Positions 32,991 to 41,766 of a stretch of DNA of 46,110 bases are shown in pieces. The DNA is taken from assembly GCF_030441895.1 (NCBI RefSeq), contig NZ_JARJAS010000028.1; one strand, 5' to 3'. A program made the position numbers and the translations under genes. The notes beneath the pieces were generated by a model. The model ran no database searches. It was not told where the DNA came from and saw only the letters and a list, made by a program, of their open reading frames with translations. The stretch's first letter is position 1, and each line of letters begins with the position of its first letter. The stretch is from Enterococcus_D entomosocium. GTDB lineage: Bacteria > Bacillota > Bacilli > Lactobacillales > Enterococcaceae.

Positions 32991-33043
32991 GCCCAGAAAC
33001 GTAAAGGAATGCAATACGCGCATCCTTTAGAAAGGAATTTGTG

Positions 33044-33511
33044 ATGAGAACCGATACATTGTCTTGCAGTTATCAAATGAATACCACACCTACGGACTTT
33101 TCCCGTGTGTTATTGGCGGAACAAGAGAAATTCTTTCTAGCCAAACAAGCCCAAGAACCGTTCGGGGAAGGCTGCCGTATTGAAACGATGATTCAAACCA
33201 AAACCGCTCCGCGGTTGGTACCTGCCGTTATGACGGTCAAAAAAATTGCCGCGGATGCGCTGTGGCTTCGTACGACCCATGAAGAAGGAGTGATCGATCA
33301 ACGGTACAGTTTTGCTCCAGGACGAAAAGGGAAGCTGCAAGTCACGTATTCGGAACAAAGCCGTTTTGAGCAGCAGAAAACAACCTACAGTTTTATGCTG
33401 GCGGCGCTGTTTTACAAATTCTTTTTCAATCGTGGTGTCAAAAAACGCTTGCGTTATCTTGAAGCAGCTTGTCAACGAGCAGGGACAAATGAAAAAAATG
33501 GGGAAAATTGA
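33044..33511 (+). CDS. DUF3284 domain protein
   Basis: A 155-residue soluble protein whose pattern (TDFSRVLLAEQEKFF early, then DQRYSFAP and a basic C-terminus ending FFNRGVKKRLRYLEAAC) fits DUF3284. Genes of this family are commonly found in PTS cellobiose/lactose operons, which is also the context here. The function is unknown. The start is ATG 33044, eight bases after AAAGGA; GTG 33041 directly precedes it. It ends just before the alpha-galactosidase start. Confidence 0.75.
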   Translation: MRTDTLSCSYQMNTTPTDFSRVLLAEQEKFFLAKQAQEPFGEGCRIETMIQTKTAPRLVPAVMTVKKIAADALWLRTTHEEGVIDQRYSFAPGRKGKLQVTYSEQSRFEQQKTTYSFMLAALFYKFFFNRGVKKRLRYLEAACQRAGTNEKNGEN

Positions 33512-33519
33512 GGATAGCA

Positions 33520-35757
33520 ATGATAGAAATAAAGAACGAACAACTCTTTCACTTATACAATGAAAAAATCAGTTATATCATAAATGTGTTACCAAATCAG
33601 CAACTGGGTCATGTCTATTTTGGGCCATCTCTAGGCACACTGGCGCCGTTTGATCAAGCGTACCTTGAGAAAAAAGAGAATAAATCGGCAGGAACCGTCA
33701 AATTTTTTGAAGCAGACAATCTTTTTACATTGGCGGACCGTTTTCAAGAATTGCCAACGTATGGGACTTCTGATTTTCGAGAAGGTGCAGTGTCGGTTTT
33801 TGAGGAAGAAACCCCACTTTATGTTGATTTTAAACTTGTGGCTTTTCACTGTTTTGAGGGCAAAGAACGAAAGCTGGCGCAACCAGCCAGCTTCGCGGCT
33901 GCCGATGAAAGCCAAAGCATCGTCTTTGAATTGGTAGATCAAGAGCGGCAGCTGGAACTGGCGATCACCTATACGATCTTCAAAGGATCAGGTACCATCA
34001 CGCGGCAGCAAACACTGACCAATACGGGGAGCAAGCCTAGAACCATCCAGCGCTTTTTGAGTGGTGTCTTGGAACTGAAAAATCGCGATTTTGAACTGCT
34101 GCATCTTTCAGGCGCCTGGCTGAAAGAACGACATATCAAGACGGTTCCTTTGACCCAAGGGACGATCAGTGTCGGCTCGTTAAAAGGAGCGTCTGGTCAT
34201 CAGCACAATCCTTTTGTTGCCTTAAAAGAACAGCAAGCCACCAATGACACTGGTCACGTCTACGGTGCCAACCTGATTTATTCTGGTAACTTTTTGGCGC
34301 AAGCAGAAATGGATGAATGGGACAACGTTCGATTGATGTTGGGGATACATCCTGAACGTTTCAGCTGGCAGCTTTCACAAGGAGAAACCTTTGAAGCGCC
34401 GGAATGTCTCTTCACCTTCACCGCTGCTGGCCTGAATGGTTTGAGTCAAGAATCCGCCCAATTTATCGAAAAGCATGTGATTGCCCCTTATTGGCAAAAG
34501 CGGCAGCGGCCGATCGTCTTTAATAACTGGGAAGCGACTTATTTTGATTTTAATGAAGAGAAGCTGTTGACCTTAGCCCAAGAAAGCAAGGCGTTAGGGA
34601 TGGAGTGCTTTGTGCTGGATGATGGTTGGTTTGGAAAACGTAACAACGACCGCAGTTCATTAGGTGATTGGGTGGCGGACCCTGCCAAATTTCCAAAAGG
34701 AATCGGGTCTTTTGCTGAGAAAATTCATGCCATGCAGCTGCAACTGGGGATTTGGTTTGAACCAGAAATGGTTTCGCCAGATAGTCAGTTGTACCAAGAG
34801 CACCCTGAGTGGGTAGTCAAGCATCCTTATGAGCGGATCTCTGTGGGGCGCGGACAATACGTGTTGGATTTTGCCAATCCAGCAGTGGTCGAGGCGATTT
34901 TCGAAGCGATGCAAAAAGTGATCCTTGAAACCAAGCTAGATTACATCAAATGGGATATGAACCGCAATATCACTGAAGCTTACTCTCCCTATTTAGCGGA
35001 ACAGGGAATTTCTCAGACGGAGTTTTATCATCGCTACATTTTAGGTCTTTATCGCTTATATGAAAAAATCTTAGCTGCGTTTCCGACCCTTTTGATCGAA
35101 GGCTGTGCTGGCGGCGGGGGCAGATACGATTTAGGGATCTTATTTTACAGTCCGCAGATTTGGCCTAGTGATGATAGTGATGCAGTGGAACGTTTAGCCA
35201 TCCAAAGCGGAACGTTGCTAGGGTATCCGTTGTCCTCCTTCAGCAATCACGTGTCGGCGGTACCAAACCACCAAGTCGGCCGGGCAACTTCTTTAGCCTT
35301 TCGGCAAACCGTCGCAATGTTTGGGCCTTTGGGGTATGAACTCGATCTCTTTCACTTGTCTGAAACCGAAAAGCAGGCGATCAAATCCCAAATCGTCTTT
35401 TATAAAAAACAGCGGCAATTGCTGACCTTTGGCACTTTTTACCAGCTGCAGCAGTTGGACCATGCCAATGAAACGACTTGGGCAGTGTATGATCCGCAAA
35501 ACGAAGAAGCATTGGTTGCTTTCTTTCGCGTGTTGGCACAAGCCAATCCGACGGCGGAAGACTTTTTGCCCGCACCCTTTCTCGATGGCCAACAGGTGTA
35601 TCGGGTCAATGGCGAAACTGTCTCTGGTCAGCTGTTAAGGCAATTAGGGTTGCGTAAACCTTATCAGTTTAATGCCGTCAACCATGGAACAGCGCAAGTC
35701 ACTGGCGATTTTCAATCATTTGTCTACCAGTTACAAGCCAAAAAAGGAGTAGAATGA
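33520..35757 (+). CDS. Alpha-galactosidase (GH36)
   Basis: A 745-residue GH36 enzyme that hydrolyses terminal alpha-galactosides such as melibiose and raffinose. It has an N-terminal beta-supersandwich, a central catalytic barrel and a C-terminal beta-sandwich. The nucleophile is Asp479 in YIKWDMNR; the acid/base Asp is in PSDDSDA (residues 549-555). DDGWFGKR and GIWFEPEMV line the substrate pocket. There is no signal peptide, so the substrate must be imported. The start is ATG 33520, five bases after GAGGA; TTG 33508 overlaps the preceding gene. It overlaps the next gene by four bases. Confidence 0.95.
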   Translation: MIEIKNEQLFHLYNEKISYIINVLPNQQLGHVYFGPSLGTLAPFDQAYLEKKENKSAGTVKFFEADNLFTLADRFQELPTYGTSDFREGAVSVFEEETPLYVDFKLVAFHCFEGKERKLAQPASFAAADESQSIVFELVDQERQLELAITYTIFKGSGTITRQQTLTNTGSKPRTIQRFLSGVLELKNRDFELLHLSGAWLKERHIKTVPLTQGTISVGSLKGASGHQHNPFVALKEQQATNDTGHVYGANLIYSGNFLAQAEMDEWDNVRLMLGIHPERFSWQLSQGETFEAPECLFTFTAAGLNGLSQESAQFIEKHVIAPYWQKRQRPIVFNNWEATYFDFNEEKLLTLAQESKALGMECFVLDDGWFGKRNNDRSSLGDWVADPAKFPKGIGSFAEKIHAMQLQLGIWFEPEMVSPDSQLYQEHPEWVVKHPYERISVGRGQYVLDFANPAVVEAIFEAMQKVILETKLDYIKWDMNRNITEAYSPYLAEQGISQTEFYHRYILGLYRLYEKILAAFPTLLIEGCAGGGGRYDLGILFYSPQIWPSDDSDAVERLAIQSGTLLGYPLSSFSNHVSAVPNHQVGRATSLAFRQTVAMFGPLGYELDLFHLSETEKQAIKSQIVFYKKQRQLLTFGTFYQLQQLDHANETTWAVYDPQNEEALVAFFRVLAQANPTAEDFLPAPFLDGQQVYRVNGETVSGQLLRQLGLRKPYQFNAVNHGTAQVTGDFQSFVYQLQAKKGVE

Positions 35758-37808
35758 TGAGCAATCAATTGTTTGATCAGCAGTTTATGCATGGCGGGGA
35801 TTACAACCCCGATCAATGGCTGGCTTATCCAGAAATCTTGCAAAAGGATCTTGCTTATATGCAGCAAGCCCATGTCAACACCGTCACATTAGGGGTGTTT
35901 GCTTGGAGTGCCTTAGAGCCGCAAGAAGGCGTTTATCAGTTTGACTGGTTGGATCGTGTGTTTGATCAGATCCATGACATCGGCGGCAAAGTCATTTTGG
36001 CCACTCCTAGCGGTGGGCGTCCTCAATGGCTGAGCCAAAAGTATCCCGAAGTCAATCGGACCAACGCCCAAGGGCAAAAACATACCCATGGGTTTCGCCA
36101 CAATCACTGTTACTCTTCACCGATCTATCGGGAAAAGGTGACGCAAATCAATCAGCAGTTGGCAAAACGTTACGGCAAGCATCCGGCATTAGCCATGTGG
36201 CATATCTCCAATGAGTACTCTGGGGAATGCTTTTGCTCCTATTGTCAAGAAAACTGGCGCAGTTGGCTGCAAAAGAAATATGGTGATTTAGCCACGTTGA
36301 ATCATGCCTGGTGGACTTCTTTTTGGAGTGGTACGTACTCCGATTGGTCGCAGGTTTTACCGCCTTCGCCTCTAGGAGAACACAAAGTGCATGGCATGGA
36401 TCTTGATTGGAAACGATTTGTTACAGATAGGACGATCGATTTTTATTTGCATGAATGTACGCCGATTCGCCAACTGACACCGGACATTCCTGTGACGACG
36501 AATTTTATGGCGGAAGGACATGCTACCCAAGATTTTATTCCTTTAGAAGGCATTGACTACAGCAAGTTTGCTCGTCATGTGGACATCGTTAGCTGGGATA
36601 GTTACCCTGATTGGAACAACAACTTTGAATCTTTGGCAGCGACAGCAATGAAATCTGCCTATGTGCATGACCAGTACTGGTCTTTGAAGAAACAGCCCTT
36701 TTTAGTGATGGAATGCACGCCGAGTTTTGTTAACTGGCATTCCTTTAATAAAGCGAAAAAGCCTGGTGTCCATCAGTTGAGTGCCATGCAGCAGATCGCT
36801 CACGGCTCAGATAGTACCTTGTATTTTCAATGGCGCCAATCCCGCGGCAATTCAGAAAAATTCCATGGGGCAGTCGTGGGACATGATGATTCCACGGAGA
36901 ATCGGGTCTTCAAAGAAGTTGCGGCTTACGGCAAGCGCTTGGAAAAAATCAAAGAGATTCAAGGAACCACAAGAAAAAAAGCAGTGGCGATCCTTTTTGA
37001 CTGGGAAAGCAACTGGGCATTGAAGCGAGGCGGCGGGTTTGGTCGACCAACCAGACGGTATCCGCAAACGTTGCAGGAGCATTATCGTTATTTCTGGGAA
37101 CAAGACATCGCTGTCGATATTTTGACGCCAGAGCAAGATTTTTCTGACTATCGGTTGGTGATCGCTCCGATGCTTTACTTGATGTCATCGGAGACGATGG
37201 CAAAACTTTGCCAGTACACGGAAGCTGGTGGTACCTTGATTTCCAGTTACTTTAGCGGCATGGTCAATGAAACCGACCTGTTGTATCTGGGGGGCTTGCC
37301 ACAGCCGTTGCGAGGGTTATTAGGCATCAACGTGCAGGAGCTGGAAACTCTTTTTGACACTGAACACAATCAAGTGGTTTTTCAAGGACAGCCCTTTGAA
37401 ACACGGGACTATTCTGCAATCATCGAAGCCGAAACAGCGGAGGTACTAGGGGTGTATCAAGCGGATTTTTACCAAGGAACACCTGCGATCACCAAACATA
37501 CCTTTGGTGCAGGCACCGCCTACTATCTGGCGGCTCGCACCAACTATGACTTTTTCGAACAGTTTTATGCCTCTTTGGTCCGTGAGCTGTCCTTGGCAGA
37601 GGAAAGGATCGCGCATGCCAATCCTGCAGTCTCGATCCAAGGCAGGATCAGTCCAGAACGAACGTACTTTTTCATCATGAATTTTTCTGAGAAAGAGCAG
37701 ACACTACACTTGATCAAAGAAGTCGTTGATTTAGAGACCAATCAAGCAGTTCCTCCAACAGCAACCTTGGCGCCGTATGAAGTGCGAGTGGTTTATTTTA
37801 ACAATTAA
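35754..37808 (+). CDS. Beta-galactosidase (GH42)
   Basis: A 684-residue GH42 enzyme. The N-terminal barrel has the acid/base Glu154 in HISNEYSG and the nucleophile Glu320 in VMECTPSFVNW. The zinc-site cysteines follow in CFCSYC. A trimerisation domain and a short beta-domain complete the protein. It acts on unphosphorylated beta-galactosides, usually small galacto-oligosaccharides. ATG 35754 overlaps the stop of the alpha-galactosidase gene; ATG 35757 is equally plausible and has better spacing from AAAGGAG. Cytoplasmic, no signal peptide. Last gene of the operon. Confidence 0.95.
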   Translation: MMSNQLFDQQFMHGGDYNPDQWLAYPEILQKDLAYMQQAHVNTVTLGVFAWSALEPQEGVYQFDWLDRVFDQIHDIGGKVILATPSGGRPQWLSQKYPEVNRTNAQGQKHTHGFRHNHCYSSPIYREKVTQINQQLAKRYGKHPALAMWHISNEYSGECFCSYCQENWRSWLQKKYGDLATLNHAWWTSFWSGTYSDWSQVLPPSPLGEHKVHGMDLDWKRFVTDRTIDFYLHECTPIRQLTPDIPVTTNFMAEGHATQDFIPLEGIDYSKFARHVDIVSWDSYPDWNNNFESLAATAMKSAYVHDQYWSLKKQPFLVMECTPSFVNWHSFNKAKKPGVHQLSAMQQIAHGSDSTLYFQWRQSRGNSEKFHGAVVGHDDSTENRVFKEVAAYGKRLEKIKEIQGTTRKKAVAILFDWESNWALKRGGGFGRPTRRYPQTLQEHYRYFWEQDIAVDILTPEQDFSDYRLVIAPMLYLMSSETMAKLCQYTEAGGTLISSYFSGMVNETDLLYLGGLPQPLRGLLGINVQELETLFDTEHNQVVFQGQPFETRDYSAIIEAETAEVLGVYQADFYQGTPAITKHTFGAGTAYYLAARTNYDFFEQFYASLVRELSLAEERIAHANPAVSIQGRISPERTYFFIMNFSEKEQTLHLIKEVVDLETNQAVPPTATLAPYEVRVVYFNN

Positions 37809-37820
37809 CTGACCATTGGA

Positions 37821-37862
37821 AAAAACGTCCCTTTCGACAAATACAGAAAGGGACGTTTTTTT
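37821..37862. terminator. Bidirectional terminator after the galactoside operon
   Basis: AAAAACGTCCCTTTC pairs perfectly with GAAAGGGACGTTTTT around gacaaataca. It serves the beta-galactosidase gene and the convergent dehydratase gene. Confidence 0.95.
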
Positions 37863-37882
37863 GGTGAATGGTTTATAAGAAA

Positions 37883-38719
37883 TCATTCGGGATCAGATGC
37901 TTGGTGCTTTTTCATCCATTGAGGCAATGCGGCACTGATTTGTGTCGGCAACACGACATAGTGCTCTTTTGCCAAGTCTTCGCCAATCAGGCTATGGAGA
38001 TAGACAGCCGCTTGGATCGTTTCCTCTGTTTTTTCAAACTGTGCCAAAAAGCTGGTGATCATGCCTGCCAGCGTATCCCCCATGCCGCCGGTCGCCATTG
38101 CGGGTGTTCCTAGGGGATTTTGGGCGATGCTGCTACCGTAAATTTGCGTGCGATGGCTTTTTAAGACCACCAGACTTCCGAGTTTTTGTTGGGCTTGCTG
38201 ATTGTTTTCTTCGGTCTGGTCGGCAATTGCCAGTCCGCTGAGCCGTTGCCATTCCATCTGATGCGGCGTGAAGACGACTTGTTCAGGAAAGGGGATGATC
38301 AGCGGATATTTGGCAGCCAAATTGATCGCCGAACCATCGATCACCAACCATTGGTGTTCTTTTTGGGCAGAAACGATCCGCTGCAGCAGATCAAAATTGC
38401 TTTTTCCTTCTCCTAATCCGGGACCAATCAGTAGGACGTCCGCCGATTCGGTGACCGTATCGATCAGTTCTGTTTGCTGCCAATCGACAAACATCGCTTC
38501 AGGCAAGCGGGCGTGCAGGGCGGTTCGGTTGACGCCATCGGAGATCACAGTGGTCAAACCAGTTCCCCCATATACACAGGCTTGCGCCGCCATTAAGATC
38601 GCCCCACCGAATTGGCGGTTGCCCCCTACTAAAACGGCCCGGCCAAAGGTACCTTTGTGGCTTTTTGTCGGGCGCTGTTGGATCACTTTGGATAAAATCG
38701 CAGAATCAAGTTGCTCCAT
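37883..38719 (-). CDS. nnrD: ADP/ATP-dependent NAD(P)H-hydrate dehydratase
   Basis: A 278-residue ribokinase-like repair enzyme that turns damaged (hydrated) NAD(P)H back to NAD(P)H with ATP or ADP. The family marks are GRAVLVGGNRQFGGAILMAA, VLLIGPGLGEG, VVFTPHQMEWQRL, and GTPAMATGGMGDTLAGMI with the catalytic Asp. Unlike the fused bacterial form it has no epimerase (NnrE) domain. AAAGGAG precedes the ATG by seven bases; a 31-residue frame extension is rejected. Single gene, divergent from pepV. Confidence 0.92.
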   Translation of the reverse strand: MEQLDSAILSKVIQQRPTKSHKGTFGRAVLVGGNRQFGGAILMAAQACVYGGTGLTTVISDGVNRTALHARLPEAMFVDWQQTELIDTVTESADVLLIGPGLGEGKSNFDLLQRIVSAQKEHQWLVIDGSAINLAAKYPLIIPFPEQVVFTPHQMEWQRLSGLAIADQTEENNQQAQQKLGSLVVLKSHRTQIYGSSIAQNPLGTPAMATGGMGDTLAGMITSFLAQFEKTEETIQAAVYLHSLIGEDLAKEHYVVLPTQISAALPQWMKKHQASDPE

Positions 38720-38878
38720 GCAATGACTCCTTTCGTTAATCAAAATCGAGTTATATTTATTATACCTGTTTCCTAGAAATTTCATAGAAAAGACCCATGG
38801 AAAAAGGCGCAATTTTTTTTCCTTTTTTGGTTTAAGAGTGTTATCATAAATAGCGAGAACAGAAATGGAGGGAACACT

Positions 38879-40303
38879 ATGACAATCGATTGGAAAAAAG
38901 AGGTCGAAGCCCGCAAAGACGATTTGCTGAACGACTTGATTGATCTATTGAAAGTGAAAAGTGAAAGAGAAGATGATAAAGTGACTGCGGACGCGCCATT
39001 TGGTCCTGGACCTCGTGATGCGTTGCTACACATGCTAGCTTATGGCGAACGTGATGGCTTCACAGTCAAAAACGTCGATAATTACGCTGGTCACATCGAA
39101 TTTGGTGAAGGAGACGAAACATTAGGGATCTTCGGTCACATGGATGTTGTTCCTGCAGGTGACGGCTGGTCAACCGATCCTTATGATCCAGTCATCAATG
39201 ACAACAAAATCTATGCTCGTGGTTCTTCTGATGATAAAGGTCCTTCAATGGCCGCCTATTATGGGATGAAAATCATTAAAGAATTGGGCTTGCCATTATC
39301 GAAAAAAATCCGTTTTGTCGTTGGTTCTGATGAAGAAAGCGGCTGGGCAGATATGGATTACTACTTTGAGCATGAAGAAAAGCCTGATTTTGGCTTCTCG
39401 CCAGATGCCAATTTCCCAATCATCAATGGAGAAAAAGGAAATGTGACATTAGGGATCCATTTCCAAGGCAACAATGAAGGAGACTTCACGCTACAAAGTT
39501 TCACTGCTGGCTTGCGAGAAAATATGGTACCAGGAACGGCAACGGCAAGCTTCATTGCTCCATCAACAGAAGAAGCATTAGCGATCGAAAAAGCCTTTTT
39601 CGATTACGTTGAAGCCAATCCAGTGACGGGCACAATTGAAACAGAAAATGAACAAGTGACGATCGAATTAGTCGGTAAAGGTGCCCATGGTGCCAGCCCA
39701 CAATCAGGAATCAATGCGGGAACCTTCTTAGCTGTCTTCTTAGATAACTATGCCTTTGGCGGCGGCGCAAAACAATTCATCCATGCAGCAGCAGCCTATG
39801 TCCATGAAGATTTCTACGGTGAAAAATTAGGTGTGGCGTACGAAGACGAAAAAATGGGTAAATTAACTATGAATGCTGGCTTGTTTGCTTTTAAAGCGAA
39901 CCAAGCAGGAACGCAAGCAGACAACTTTATCGCCTTGAACTTCCGTTATCCTAAAGGTGTAACTGCGGAAGGACTTGAAATCGGTGTGGAACGCACCGTC
40001 GGTATGGAAGGGGCCACCGTTACTCGCAATGACCGCAACATGGAACCTCACTACGTGCCAGCAGATGATCCATTGGTAGAAACTTTATTGGCGGTTTATG
40101 AAGAACATACCGGCGAAAAAGGCTTTGAACAAATCATCGGCGGCGGCACATACGGCCGTCTATTGAAACGCGGCGTTGCCTATGGCGCAATGTTCCCAGG
40201 CTATGTTGACACCATGCACCAAGCCAATGAATTCATGAGCTTGGATGACCTATTCAACGCAGCGGTGATCTATGCAGATGCTATCTACCGTTTGGCGAAA
40301 TAA
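38879..40303 (+). CDS. pepV: Dipeptidase PepV (M20 metallopeptidase)
   Basis: A 474-residue dizinc dipeptidase that cleaves dipeptides, including carnosine-like Xaa-His, in the cytoplasm. Zinc-binding motifs are GHMDVVP near residue 87, RGSSDDKGPS with the bridging Asp, and DEESG near residue 153; the catalytic Glu is in that last motif. GKGAHGASPQSG belongs to the lid domain. The length fits the Lactobacillus/Lactococcus PepV family. GGAGGGAA precedes the ATG. It is monocistronic. Confidence 0.95.
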   Translation: MTIDWKKEVEARKDDLLNDLIDLLKVKSEREDDKVTADAPFGPGPRDALLHMLAYGERDGFTVKNVDNYAGHIEFGEGDETLGIFGHMDVVPAGDGWSTDPYDPVINDNKIYARGSSDDKGPSMAAYYGMKIIKELGLPLSKKIRFVVGSDEESGWADMDYYFEHEEKPDFGFSPDANFPIINGEKGNVTLGIHFQGNNEGDFTLQSFTAGLRENMVPGTATASFIAPSTEEALAIEKAFFDYVEANPVTGTIETENEQVTIELVGKGAHGASPQSGINAGTFLAVFLDNYAFGGGAKQFIHAAAAYVHEDFYGEKLGVAYEDEKMGKLTMNAGLFAFKANQAGTQADNFIALNFRYPKGVTAEGLEIGVERTVGMEGATVTRNDRNMEPHYVPADDPLVETLLAVYEEHTGEKGFEQIIGGGTYGRLLKRGVAYGAMFPGYVDTMHQANEFMSLDDLFNAAVIYADAIYRLAK

Positions 40304-40379
40304 AGAGACATTGATACCGTCTATTCTTTTTTTAGCTGAGTCGATTTATTAATACTTAGATGAATAGAGGTAATAAAGG

Positions 40380-40428
40380 AATAGCAGTACGACTGATTGT
40401 TTCAATCATTGTCATACTGCTATTTTAT
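40380..40428 (+). terminator. Terminator after pepV
   Basis: AATAGCAGTACGACTGATTG (40380-40399) pairs with the complementary arm at 40403-40424 with two mismatches around a ttt loop. A T-rich tract follows. It is about 80 bp after the stop codon. Confidence 0.8.
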
Positions 40429-40473
40429 TACTTTGGGAAATAAATATTTTATTTTCGTTGGGTTATTTTATTA

Positions 40474-40502
40474 TTGACATCAAATCATCCGAATGATTTA
40501 CT
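40474..40502 (+). promoter_or_regulatory. Promoter with 7-4-7 palindrome in the spacer
   Basis: TTGACA (40474-40479) and TTTACT (40497-40502) are 17 bases apart. AAATCAT (40482-40488) and ATGATTT (40493-40499) form a perfect inverted repeat with a 4-base gap, inside the spacer and touching the -10. This is where a repressor would sit. Confidence 0.65.
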
Positions 40503-40524
40503 TTTTGTAAGGAGTTGAAAAGTG

Positions 40525-40818
40525 ATGCCTGATTTGGTGAAATTTATTTTGGTCATTCTGGCGATTTGGGTGGTTTATCAAGTATTTACGACGGTTTTAT
40601 TTACCCTTTCTCAAAAAGCAGTTGCCAAACAAATCAAAAGCGGGAAGATGTCTGATCAGCAGTTGGCGAATTTGTACCACGCTGTAGCACGAGCAAATCA
40701 AGGAAGCAATTTCCAAGCGATTTTCTCTTATGGGCTCTTTTACCGCAGTCATGCAAAGCAAAGTGATGCGGTTTATGAACTGTATCGCGCGGAAATGGCG
40801 AAAAGAAATCTGCTGTAA
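40525..40818 (+). CDS. Small membrane-anchored hypothetical protein, 97 aa
   Basis: One N-terminal membrane span (FILVILAIWVVYQVFTTVLF) is followed by a basic cytoplasmic domain of about 70 residues, rich in Gln/Ala/Ser, with SDQQLANLYHAVARANQG and YGLFYRSHAKQSD. I do not recognise a family. The start is ATG 40525, ten bases after AAGGAG; GTG 40522 lies directly upstream. It has its own regulated-looking promoter and a strong terminator, so it is a real stand-alone gene. Confidence 0.75.
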   Translation: MPDLVKFILVILAIWVVYQVFTTVLFTLSQKAVAKQIKSGKMSDQQLANLYHAVARANQGSNFQAIFSYGLFYRSHAKQSDAVYELYRAEMAKRNLL

Positions 40819-40862
40819 CCAACTGTGAAGCAACTGTTTTCGAGAAAATTGCTCGAAGTAGC

Positions 40863-40910
40863 AAAAAAGCCCAGGTCCTGTACAACAAGTGCAGAACCTA
40901 GGCTTTTTTT
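40863..40910 (+). terminator. Terminator after the small membrane gene
   Basis: AAAAAAGCCCAGGTCCTG pairs with CAGAACCTAGGCTTTTTT (two mismatches) around tacaacaagtg. An extra TTCGAG/CTCGAA hairpin (40839-40857) lies just before it. Confidence 0.9.
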
Positions 40911-40961
40911 GTATTTACTGGGCAGCAAGCTGTGACAGATAAACACAGCTCTTTGCTTCAG

Positions 40962-41168
40962 CTATTTCCTGTCTTTGTTGCTTTTTTGATCCATACCGGC
41001 ACCGATCGCTACACCTAGTGCGATGCCTAAACCCATGCCTAATGCCAGGTTGTCAAAAAACAGCATCCCAAATGCAGCACCTAAGGCCACTCCGACACCG
41101 ATCCCCAATCCCATATTGTTAGAAGCGGCTTCTTTTTCTTCAGACGTTTGCGGCGGTTTTTTCGTCAT
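40962..41168 (-). CDS. Glycine-zipper-like small membrane protein
   Basis: A 68-residue protein: a charged N-terminus (MTKKPPQTSEEKEAASNN), a central hydrophobic part rich in glycine with spaced GxxxG-like repeats (MGLGIGVGVALGAAFGMLFF, then ALGMGLGIALGVAIGAGM), and a basic tail. The two halves are near repeats of each other, so it probably forms a helical hairpin in the membrane. The start is ATG 41168 after AAAGGGG; the 17-residue frame extension is rejected. Function unknown. Confidence 0.78.
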   Translation of the reverse strand: MTKKPPQTSEEKEAASNNMGLGIGVGVALGAAFGMLFFDNLALGMGLGIALGVAIGAGMDQKSNKDRK

Positions 41169-41295
41169 TGTGAAAAACCCCTTTCTTTTTAGTATAGAGG
41201 GGTTTTGTTTTGATGACAAACATTCGAACTGCTACCCATGATTTTCATCAGGAGAGAGCATCCGCTTATCTAAGCAAACGTATCGAACCATTTGT

Positions 41296-41604
41296 CTATC
41301 TTCCACCGGGTAAATAGTTACGCTCGGGGTTGTAGCGGCGAATGATCTTATTTTCAGCAAGTACGTGCTCATAATAATAAACAGGCGCATCCTTAGTCTC
41401 TAGTCGAAAAACAAAGACGAGCGGAACCTTTAAGACGGAATAGCGCGCGGGGATCGCAATATATGATTTTTGATTGCGCTCCATCGTCAATGCGAATTCA
41501 TCAAACAAAAGCGCCACTGGTGTGGGAAAGTTTACCAATTCATAATAGTGTTTTTCAAATGCATAGGTTTCTTGTTTTGCATAAGCGATTTTTGCAGCTG
41601 GCAT
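41296..41604 (-). CDS. Hypothetical protein, 102 aa, with a LexA-like box
   Basis: A soluble protein (MPAAKIAYAKQETYAFEKHY, then FPTPVALLFDEFALTMERNQ and VPLVFVFRLETK). The pattern reminds me of DUF5960-type proteins, small proteins I recall near Y-family DNA polymerases in Gram-positive mobile elements; this is memory, not a search. The start is the second ATG (41604), eight bases after GAGGTG; the first ATG is too close. Its promoter carries a near-consensus LexA site, so the gene may be part of the SOS response. No polymerase gene is nearby. Confidence 0.7.
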   Translation of the reverse strand: MPAAKIAYAKQETYAFEKHYYELVNFPTPVALLFDEFALTMERNQKSYIAIPARYSVLKVPLVFVFRLETKDAPVYYYEHVLAENKIIRRYNPERNYLPGGR

Positions 41605-41623
41605 ACGCATTCACCTCACTTGA

Positions 41624-41652
41624 ATTATACGAACGTTTGTTCCGTTTGTAAA
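41624..41652 (-). promoter_or_regulatory. Promoter with LexA (SOS) box in the spacer
   Basis: On the minus strand TTTACA (41652-41647) and TATAAT (41629-41624) are separated by 17 bases. On the plus strand the spacer reads CGAACGTTTGTTCC (41630-41643), close to the Gram-positive LexA consensus CGAACRNRYGTTCG with two differences. A repressor here would cover the promoter entirely. Confidence 0.65.
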
Positions 41653-41766
41653 GTGGAAAATCGCCAGACGAGGAAAAAGGGGGTGCGTTCTCTATGAAAA
41701 AGATGTTTTGCTAACAAGAAATTTGCTACACTAGAGGAAAGAAGGAATCAAAAAGGAGCAGATACC

